DNA of 39,335 nt, taken from assembly GCA_947258655.1 (NCBI GenBank), contig CAMYJD010000030.1:3747-43081 (forward strand), written 5' to 3'. The stretch is from an uncultured Gammaproteobacteria bacterium (GTDB lineage: Bacteria; Pseudomonadota; Gammaproteobacteria; JAADHQ01). The notes below the pieces were generated by a model. That model made no database searches. It was not told the DNA's origin and saw nothing but the letters and a program-made list of their open reading frames with translations. Made by a program: the position numbers and the translations under genes. Numbering within the stretch: position 1 is the first letter of the stretch; each line of letters opens with the position of its first letter. Shown here one piece after another: positions 17,824-25,300 of the stretch.

Positions 17824-19175
17824 AAAACCTGATAATGTCTGCAATGCTACTGATGCTGTTGGATTTCTCCTTTATCCCTGCTGCAGTATCGGCCGAAATA
17901 AAAACGCTGGAGCAACTGCTGGACCATGTGCGTAAATCGAAATCACTGGAGACAGCAGAGAACAGACAACGTGAACAACGGTTTATTGCTGAGCGAAACG
18001 AGAGGAAGCGCCTCCTTGCCGAGGCTGTAGGCAATCTGAAAAATGAAGAAAAAAGGGAAAAGAAGCTCAGACGTAAATTCGATGAGAATGAGAAAATACT
18101 GGCTAAAGAAGAGGAAAGGCTGCATCTGAGCATGGGTTCACTCGGTGAATTGTTCGGTGTTGTACGCCAGATGGCTGGGGACACATATGCGATTCTGGAA
18201 AATTCACTGGTTACAGCGCAAAATCCGGACAGGACGGAGACCGTAAAAAAACTTGCAATCCAGAAATCCACCCCTGATATCGAACAGTTGGAGAATCTCT
18301 GGATCAGCCTGCAGGATGAGATGACACATTCCGGCAAGGTGGTAAAATTTCCGGCCAGTGTCGTCAGTATAGACGGCACTGAAACAGAACAGCAGGTAAC
18401 ACGAATCGGGGTGTTTAATATTGTCTCTAATGGAAAATATTTACGTTATATCGCAGAAACCGGGCAACTTGTTGAACTTGCGCGACAACCATCATCACGT
18501 TATCTGGACATAATATCCGATCTCGAAAATGCCCAGGAAGGCATGCATGCGGCAGCTATCGATCCTTCCCGGGGTACAATTCTCTCCTTGCTGGTACAAA
18601 CGCCGGGACTGGGGGAACGTATTCAACAGGGAAAAATCATAGGCTATATCATTCTGGCCATTGCCTGTATCGGGCTCCTGATTGCACTCGAACGTATCAT
18701 CAGGCTACAAATAGTCAGTAGGCGTATCAATAAACAGATGAAAAATCCTGAGCCATCAGGGAATAATCCGTTGGCTGCCATCATGTCTGTCTATCAGAAA
18801 AACATTTCACTCGACGCAGACAGTTTATCCAGAAAGCTTGATGAAGTAATACTAAAACAAATACCACCTGTGCAACGCGGTATCTCGACCATTAAAATAC
18901 TGGCCATGATTGCGCCATTGTTGGGATTGCTCGGTACCGTTACAGGCATGATCGAAACATTCCAGTCCATCACCCTGTTTGGAACAGGCGATCCAAAATT
19001 GATGGCCGGAGGAATATCCCAGGCCCTGGTTACTACAGCTTTGGGTCTGGTTGCCGCAATCCCGCTTATTTTGTCACACACTTTCGTAAACACGAAAAGT
19101 AAACAAATCATCGATATTCTTGATGAGCAGAGTGCCGGTCTGCTTGCTTTGCAGGCAGAACAAGAAAAAGCCTGA
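17820..19175 (+). CDS. ttpC: TtpC-type MotA/TolQ/ExbB family protein with periplasmic coiled coil
   Basis: A 451-residue protein: signal peptide (to about residue 27, AAVSA), a charged coiled coil (about 30-110, rich in KRLLAEAVGNLKNEEKREK), a periplasmic domain, and a C-terminal ExbB/TolQ channel domain with one helix around 280-300 (IIGYIILAIACIGLLIA) and two at APLLGLLGTVTGMIETF and ALVTTALGLVAAIPLIL. This long ExbB-like form is TtpC, the extra component required by Vibrio TonB2 systems; it sits in the inner membrane and works with ExbB2/ExbD2/TonB2. It is translationally coupled on both sides (ATGA before, TGATG after). Confidence 0.88.
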   Translation: MKNLIMSAMLLMLLDFSFIPAAVSAEIKTLEQLLDHVRKSKSLETAENRQREQRFIAERNERKRLLAEAVGNLKNEEKREKKLRRKFDENEKILAKEEERLHLSMGSLGELFGVVRQMAGDTYAILENSLVTAQNPDRTETVKKLAIQKSTPDIEQLENLWISLQDEMTHSGKVVKFPASVVSIDGTETEQQVTRIGVFNIVSNGKYLRYIAETGQLVELARQPSSRYLDIISDLENAQEGMHAAAIDPSRGTILSLLVQTPGLGERIQQGKIIGYIILAIACIGLLIALERIIRLQIVSRRINKQMKNPEPSGNNPLAAIMSVYQKNISLDADSLSRKLDEVILKQIPPVQRGISTIKILAMIAPLLGLLGTVTGMIETFQSITLFGTGDPKLMAGGISQALVTTALGLVAAIPLILSHTFVNTKSKQIIDILDEQSAGLLALQAEQEKA

Positions 19176-19696
19176 TGGATCAGTTTATATACATAATGGA
19201 TGCGCTAACGGATTTTTTTGAATCCGGAGGGATGGTGCTCTGGTTGATTTTGGGTGTGGCGATCATATTATGGACGCTGATTATAGAACGCTACTGGTAT
19301 ATGTATTTTACCTATCCTGCTCATGCAAAGCGAATCAGGCAACAGTGGAGCGACAGGATGGACAGGCACTCATGGTATGCAGAAAGAATCCGGGAGACCT
19401 ATGTATCAGACGCAAGCACCCGGCTTAATAAGTCATTGGCGATTATCAATACTCTTATTGGTCTTTGCCCGCTATTGGGACTGTTGGGCACCGTTACAGG
19501 CATGATTCATGTTTTTGATGTTATGGCTGTCTCGGGAACGGGCAACGCCAGAGAAATGGCTTCTGGCGTATCTTATGCGACCATTCCTACCATGGCCGGC
19601 ATGGTTATAGCGTTGTCCGCCTTGTATTCACGTGTACAACTGAAGCAGAAGGCAATTCATGAAACGCGAAGATTAACGGACGTATTAAGCGAATGA
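19175..19696 (+). CDS. exbB2: ExbB2 proton-channel subunit
   Basis: A 173-residue MotA/TolQ/ExbB family protein, short as ExbB2 forms are. A first membrane helix lies near residues 18-38 (GMVLWLILGVAIILWTLII), then CPLLGLLGTVTGMIHVFD and the last helix TIPTMAGMVIALSALY. Its LLGLLGTVTGMI motif matches the one in TtpC. With ExbD2 it forms the inner-membrane channel that uses the proton gradient to drive TonB. The start overlaps the ttpC stop. Confidence 0.9.
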   Translation: MDQFIYIMDALTDFFESGGMVLWLILGVAIILWTLIIERYWYMYFTYPAHAKRIRQQWSDRMDRHSWYAERIRETYVSDASTRLNKSLAIINTLIGLCPLLGLLGTVTGMIHVFDVMAVSGTGNAREMASGVSYATIPTMAGMVIALSALYSRVQLKQKAIHETRRLTDVLSE

Positions 19697-19712
19697 TTTG
19701 AGGGTTGTATCT

Positions 19713-20120
19713 ATGGGACGCAGAAGAACAGAACATGAGGAAGACACAGAAATAAACATGACGCCAATGCTGGATATTGTGTTTATTATGCTGATTTTCT
19801 TTATTGTAACCACATCCTTCATAAAGGAATCAGGCATCGATGTTAATCGCCCAGACGCAAGTACGGCAGAGCGCAAGGAGCGGGGTAATATTCTGATCGC
19901 AATCAATGAGAGCAATGAAGTCTGGATGGACAGACGTAATATAGATCTGCGTGCGGTCAGGGCCAATGTTGAAAGATTTCGTGCCGAGAACCCTGAAGGC
20001 TCCGTGGTTATACAGGCCGATAAAAACGCCAGAACAGGTATCCTGATACAGGTTATGGATCAGACAAGACTGGCAGGTGTAACCAATATCTCGATTGCAG
20101 CTAATCAGGATACCCGTTAA
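19713..20120 (+). CDS. exbD2: ExbD2 biopolymer transport protein
   Basis: A 135-residue single-pass protein. After a charged start (MGRRRTEHEEDTEINMTPML) the sole membrane helix DIVFIMLIFFIVTTSF begins with Asp21, the proton-carrying residue of ExbD/TolR. A periplasmic domain follows (NILIAINESNEVWMDRR, VVIQADKNARTGILIQVMD), typical of the family. The frame opens at a TTG (19698); the ATG at 19713 has TGAGGG about eight bases upstream. It lies 16 bp after exbB2. Confidence 0.92.
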   Translation: MGRRRTEHEEDTEINMTPMLDIVFIMLIFFIVTTSFIKESGIDVNRPDASTAERKERGNILIAINESNEVWMDRRNIDLRAVRANVERFRAENPEGSVVIQADKNARTGILIQVMDQTRLAGVTNISIAANQDTR

Positions 20121-20124
20121 TTAG

Positions 20125-20757
20125 ATGCGATATACGATGTCACTACTGTCTGCGCTGATTATCTCAGGTTTGTTGTTTATAGCGATGAACCTGCTGATCT
20201 CACGCGGACAATGGAATATCAGTGACGCGCAAAGCTATTCTATTGTCGATTTTGTCAGAATAAAGCCGGAAGAACGTGTAGATGCGCGTAAGAGAACATT
20301 GCCAAAAAAGAAACCGGTTCCACAGCAGGAAGTGCACAAAACTCAGGTCCGCACCAGTAAAGTTTCGAAAAGAGAAATACAGATGTCAAATCTGTCAATG
20401 GAAACTCCTGCAATCGACGGAATCAAACTGCAAAGTGGCCTGTTCCTTGGTGGATTCAGTAAGGAAACTACAGCATCATTGCCTGATGGTGATGCCCAGC
20501 CTCTGCTCAGGATTGCACCGCAATATCCGAGGAGGGCGGCCGTAAAAGGTGTAGAAGGGTGGGTCAAGATTGCATTTACTATACAGGGAGATGGATCCGT
20601 GCTCGATGCAAAGGTCATTGATGCAAAACCATCCAGGATATTTAATCGGGCTGCCCTGAATGCCATCAAGAAATGGAAATTCAAGCCCAGACTGGTTGAA
20701 GGTAAGCCAGTACCGAGAAAAGCAGAACAGATCATAGAGTTCACATTGTCAAAATAG
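20125..20757 (+). CDS. tonB2: TonB2-type energy transducer
   Basis: A 210-residue protein: N-terminal membrane anchor (LLSALIISGLLFIAMNLLI), a basic, Pro/Lys-containing linker (about 45-95, LPKKKPVPQQE), and a C-terminal TonB domain (about 130-210) with PQYPRRAAVKGVEGWVKI, GSVLDAKVIDAKP and FNRAALNAIKKWKFKP, the family's YP and AL--W-F signatures. The linker is short, as in TonB2 proteins. It transmits energy from the ExbB2/ExbD2/TtpC complex to outer-membrane receptors, plausibly the one at 14261. It starts four bases after exbD2; an ATG at 20137 is also possible. Confidence 0.92.
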   Translation: MRYTMSLLSALIISGLLFIAMNLLISRGQWNISDAQSYSIVDFVRIKPEERVDARKRTLPKKKPVPQQEVHKTQVRTSKVSKREIQMSNLSMETPAIDGIKLQSGLFLGGFSKETTASLPDGDAQPLLRIAPQYPRRAAVKGVEGWVKIAFTIQGDGSVLDAKVIDAKPSRIFNRAALNAIKKWKFKPRLVEGKPVPRKAEQIIEFTLSK

Positions 20758-20762
20758 GTCTC

Positions 20763-21983
20763 ATGCCGGCGCATACACAAAATACTATTGCTAATTTACT
20801 GGTCATCTTCGTGCTGTTTTTTGTGATCTGCCCGGAACAAGCCAGCAGCAAGCTGTTGACTGAGAAAACCTACAAGAAATTATCCAGAATTCATGAGCTG
20901 GTCAGTACGAATAAATACAATGATGCACTGGTCAAGCTGGATGCCCTTTCTACAAAAATAAAAAATAACAAATATGAAACAGCTCTGGTCAATCAAACCT
21001 ACGCGTATATATATGCATCCAGGGAAAATTATCCAAAAGCCATTGCATATTATAAAAAAAGTCTTACCAGTGGCGCACTGGACAAACGCCTGGTCAGCGA
21101 TATCAGGTTTTCGCTAGGCCAGATATATATTATGACGGGTGACTACAAGCAGGGTATTTCAATACTGGAGCCAATGCTTGAATCTGCTGAAAGGTCAACG
21201 CCAAATGTTCAAATCCTTGCCGCAAGTGCCTACATTGAATTGAAGGCGTATCAGAAGGCCGTCAACTTACTCGAGTCTGCACTGAAACAGGTCAATAAAC
21301 CCCGTGAAAGCTGGCAGCAAATGTTATTGTCTGTGTACTATAAACTGAAGCAATATAGAAAGGCAGCCATCCTGCTGGAAGAGCTTGTTGAGCGATTTCC
21401 CGATAAAAAGATTTACTGGAACCAGTTGTCCAGTGTTTATTTCAGTCTGAATATGCCACTACGCTCATTGTCAACAATGGAACTGGCCTATCAGCGAGGC
21501 TTGTATGTAAAAGAAACGGAACTGAAAAACCTGGTTAATCTTTATTTATTAAATAATATCCCGTTAAAAGCGGCAGAAGCGTTCGTTACCGGACTGGATC
21601 AGGGGATAGTCGGCAAAAGTGAAAAGAACTGGCTACATTTGGCAAATATATGGCTGGTTGCAAGGGAATCGGGTAAGGGTATACAGGTTCTGAACAGGGC
21701 CTTCAGTTCTGATCATAATCCGGATATCGGAATGAGGATGCTGGACGTTTTTCTCAGACAGCAAAAATGGAATGACGTCATAACATTGACCCAGACAATA
21801 ATCGATCGTAGTAATGCTAGCGAACTTGACCGAGCATACTATCACCAGGGCATCGCTTATTACGAAGTTGGTCAGTACAAGAAAGCATTAAAATCACTGC
21901 AGAAAATAAAGAATCCAACAGGAGTAACGGGCGATACAGCAACATGGATACAGCACATCAAAACAGCTGTGGTCAATAACTAA
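20763..21983 (+). CDS. TPR protein, last gene of the TonB2-type operon
   Basis: A 406-residue protein with an N-terminal hydrophobic signal (LLVIFVLFFVICPEQASS) and tetratricopeptide repeats through most of its length (ALVNQTYAYIYASRENYPKA, RFSLGQIYIMTGDYKQG, LAASAYIELKAYQKAVNLLE, LLSVYYKLKQYRKAAILLEE, YYHQGIAYYEVGQYKKALKS). TPR proteins occupy this same position after tonB2 in Vibrio-type clusters. It probably acts as a periplasmic scaffold for the complex; direct evidence of function is not in the sequence. Five bases separate it from tonB2, so it is in the operon. Confidence 0.85.
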   Translation: MPAHTQNTIANLLVIFVLFFVICPEQASSKLLTEKTYKKLSRIHELVSTNKYNDALVKLDALSTKIKNNKYETALVNQTYAYIYASRENYPKAIAYYKKSLTSGALDKRLVSDIRFSLGQIYIMTGDYKQGISILEPMLESAERSTPNVQILAASAYIELKAYQKAVNLLESALKQVNKPRESWQQMLLSVYYKLKQYRKAAILLEELVERFPDKKIYWNQLSSVYFSLNMPLRSLSTMELAYQRGLYVKETELKNLVNLYLLNNIPLKAAEAFVTGLDQGIVGKSEKNWLHLANIWLVARESGKGIQVLNRAFSSDHNPDIGMRMLDVFLRQQKWNDVITLTQTIIDRSNASELDRAYYHQGIAYYEVGQYKKALKSLQKIKNPTGVTGDTATWIQHIKTAVVNN

Positions 21984-22056
21984 TACCATGTGACAAAAAC
22001 AAGTAATTCAATAAAAACACGATGTTAAGGAGGCTAAATTATTTGATGATATTTAC

Positions 22057-22085
22057 TTGACACGTAGAAATTATTAAACAATAAT
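22057..22085 (+). promoter_or_regulatory. Strong sigma70 promoter candidate upstream of the PFFGL-repeat gene
   Basis: TTGACA (22057-22062), a 17-bp spacer and AATAAT (22080-22085) match the consensus at 11 of 12 positions. Transcription would begin near 22092, leaving an untranslated leader of about 300 nt before the ATG at 22396. Confidence 0.55.
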
Positions 22086-22091
22086 TAACGG

Positions 22092-22395
22092 CAAATAATG
22101 CAACGACTAATAAACTGTGTTCGCCAGGATGTATGAAAGCAGTTTATACAAAAAATAAAGTCGTGTTCCCCCCAAACAGGTTACGTTCTTGACAGTTCGT
22201 TTTTGACGAGATGTGGATGAGAAGTTGAACGCAAATGGAAGTTGCCCATGAATTAGTTTAACCGGGCATACTGTTTTCAAGTTTTATCAATGAACAGTCC
22301 ATGAACAGTAATCCCGGCTACATGTATCTTACGAAATGTATGATGCATTTCTATTAATGCCAGCGAGACTACAAAATTAAATTGGGGTGTATGTC
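22092..22395 (+). other. Long 5' leader of the PFFGL-repeat gene
   Basis: About 300 bp between the predicted transcription start and the start codon with no open frame of note. Local direct or inverted repeats are seen (ATGAACAGTCCATGAACAGTAAT at 22289-22311 has two copies of ATGAACAGT). No known riboswitch was recognised. The gene's ribosome site is GGGGTG, seven bases before ATG 22396. Confidence 0.4.
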
Positions 22396-25300
22396 ATGCT
22401 TAACTCTGAAAAATCAGTATCTGATCGCAAAGGCCTTCCTTCATGGGGAATCATCTTCCTCCTGTTATGCGGAGTATTTTTTTCATCTCTGGCAAGTGCC
22501 GCAACCGGTCTTGTTAATCCCGGATTCGAATCAGGCCTGACTGACTGGTCAGTCACTGAGACGGTGACCGGATCGGTCGCCGCAGTGGGTACCGAAGACG
22601 GTTCGGTTTCACCGACATACAGTGATACGGGAATAAGCATATCGCCATTTTCCGGTAACCAGATGGCGCGCACTGCGAATCCCAAGAACATATCAGAGAA
22701 ACAGGAACGTGGCACCTATTCCGTATCGCAAACATTTGTTGCAGAAAGTGACTCATTACATCTCGCATTCTGGTTGTTGTCATGGGAGCACAGGGGGGAC
22801 GATCAGTTCAGGTTAAACCTGACATCAAACGGCCAGGCAGGATACAACGTCAGTCTTGGCGGGAATAGCAACGGATCGTTGCAGCTAAGCAAGAAAGGTG
22901 CGATCGCTGCATCCGGTACGGTCCTGTCGAATTGTGTAACACCTTGCGAATTCAATATCGATGCGGGCAAAAGAGGCAAGTTCGTTAATACGGGTTGGGT
23001 CTCGGCGTCCATTGACGGTTTAACTGTCGGTCAAACCTATAAGGTTGAATATGCCATTATCGGCGGACAAAACGAGGCACACGCGTCCTGGGCCTACTTC
23101 GATAACTTGAATACGCCTCCAGTAGCCATTTTTGATTATGGACCCAAGCCAGGCGTGGAAGGTGATTTTACTCAGTTTGTTGACAAATCCTATGACCCGG
23201 ATCCGGGCGACAAAATCGTGTCATGGAAATGGAGTATCATCGGTGTGCCAGACGGCATAATAGAACTCCAGCATCCTCCTTTCCCTTTCCCTGATGAAGG
23301 CGAGCATGTGGTTGAACTGACAGTGACCGACTCCTTTGGTGAGAGTACTACAGTCAGATCGGGCGAGCTTGCGACAGATGGTACACTTGTACCTGAAGTT
23401 GTTATCGATAATGTTGCCCCCTTTGTCAATGCTATTAGTCATGAAGTGCTCGCCGGCGAACAGGTAGGACTCATCGGACGGTTTGCAGACCCCGGTTTTC
23501 TCGATACACATAAGGCCAAATGGGGCCACAACGGGATCATACAGATATGTACTGCGGGAGCGGACACGGGTGATGCGGTGACCTGTCTGGAAGAAAACGA
23601 TCCATCATTTTCCACCGGAATAACACGTGAATTGATAGACATTCCAGACGATGCAGTTGCTGGAACCAGCTTGACCAGTAAATTGACAGTCATTGATAAT
23701 GTCGGTGACAGGAGTTCCAGTACAGCCAAACTGCAGGTTGTTGATGCAACTGGTGACATGCATGAAAGCGGTAGCGATGATGTCAGCACAGCGCCTGTCC
23801 TGTTAAGTGACTGGTCCTATCTGGCCAAGATCGAAGAAACAGGTGATATCGATATCTTCGAATTGAAACCGGATTTTGACGGCAATGGCCAGGCAGACAG
23901 TTTGCCTGCAGGCAGTGAAATACTGGTTGAGCTCAGCGGCTTGAATGCTGATTATGACCTGATCTTTGTTACAGATGATCCGAGTTCTGCAGTGCCGGGG
24001 CAGGTCCAGAGCGCACCATTCTTCGGCCTGCCGTTCTTCGGGCTACCGTTCTTCGGCTTGCCTTATGAAAGTACCCCATTCTTTGGCCTGCCATTCTTCG
24101 GCTTGCCATTCTTTGGCCTGGATACCATGAGTACGCCGTTCTTCGGACTACCGTTCTTTGGCCTACCATTCTTTGGCCTGCCATTCTTCGGACTACCATT
24201 CTTCGGCCTGCCCGCCGATCTTAATCAGTCGCAGCTGACCAATATCTACCAGAATTCCACGTACTCGGAAATTCCGTTAAGCTGGAATGGCTATACCACG
24301 CCGGAAGGCTCGCAACTGGGTGGCTCTGACCTGAGCCCGACAGAACTGGGAATCAGCAGCGTACTCCCGGATGGCTACAGGATAGCCGCCTATTCAGCAG
24401 GACGCGGTACGCAGAACGAAAAGATTATTATTCGTACCGATCGCCCGGATACCAAGGTCTATGCATATATAGCGGGTGCCAACGGTGCTTTCAACATTAA
24501 CAAGCCATACAGGTTGCAGGTTGAGATGTCCCGTCCGCTGGACATCAAGGCACAACTCAAGGCACAGGGGCTGTGCACGGGTACGCCTATTGTATCTCCG
24601 GCAACGCCACTTCGAACGCTGGCCGGTACAGGGGGTGGTACACAGACGTTAATAGTGACCCAGCTGGAGCGCATGGCCGTTATCCATGGCGACGTGGCAG
24701 CACTGGAGGCAGACCTGGCCAGCTTTGGTGCCAGTCACAATGCCAAGGTCATCTCGCTCCCAAGTGATCTTTATGACAACTGGGATATAAATCCCTGTGA
24801 TGTGGATGCTGCCAATGCTGTAACGGCAGAAATCCGCGACATCATCAATGATCAATTATCGCAGAATGATTTTGAATACATTGTGTTTGTTGGCGGGGAC
24901 TCGGTTATTCCATCACGACGCGTCAAGGACGAGACCTCGATCGGTAATGAAAGCCTGTATACATCACAATCGTTTGTGGCGCCGGGCACACCATTATTCT
25001 TCAGTTTGCGTGAAGGCAATATACTGACAGATGATTATTATGTGGACAAGGATCCGATCCCGTGGCGCGGCCGTGAGTTGTATATCGCCGACAAGCCGGT
25101 TGCCAGGCTGATCGAGACCCCGGCACAAATCAGCAAGGCCTTGAACAGTTACGGTCCGGTATTGACCGCCAGTACGGCAATGCTGAGCTCCTACGAGTTC
25201 TTCCGTGATGGTACAGAAGACACTGCTGTAGCCTTGAATGGACTGGATCAGGATACGCTGTTCAGTGAGACCTGGACTGCAGATGACTTACGCTGCAGCT

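Noticed and set aside
17798-18379. 193-codon minus-strand open frame
   Set aside because: It is fully antisense to ttpC and rich in Ser/Phe from reverse reading of a charged coiled coil; no domain or ribosome site.
22026-22060. Strong AAGGAGG followed by TTG ATG ATA TTT ACT TGA
   Set aside because: A five-codon frame with loose spacing, upstream of the best promoter; no support as a leader peptide.
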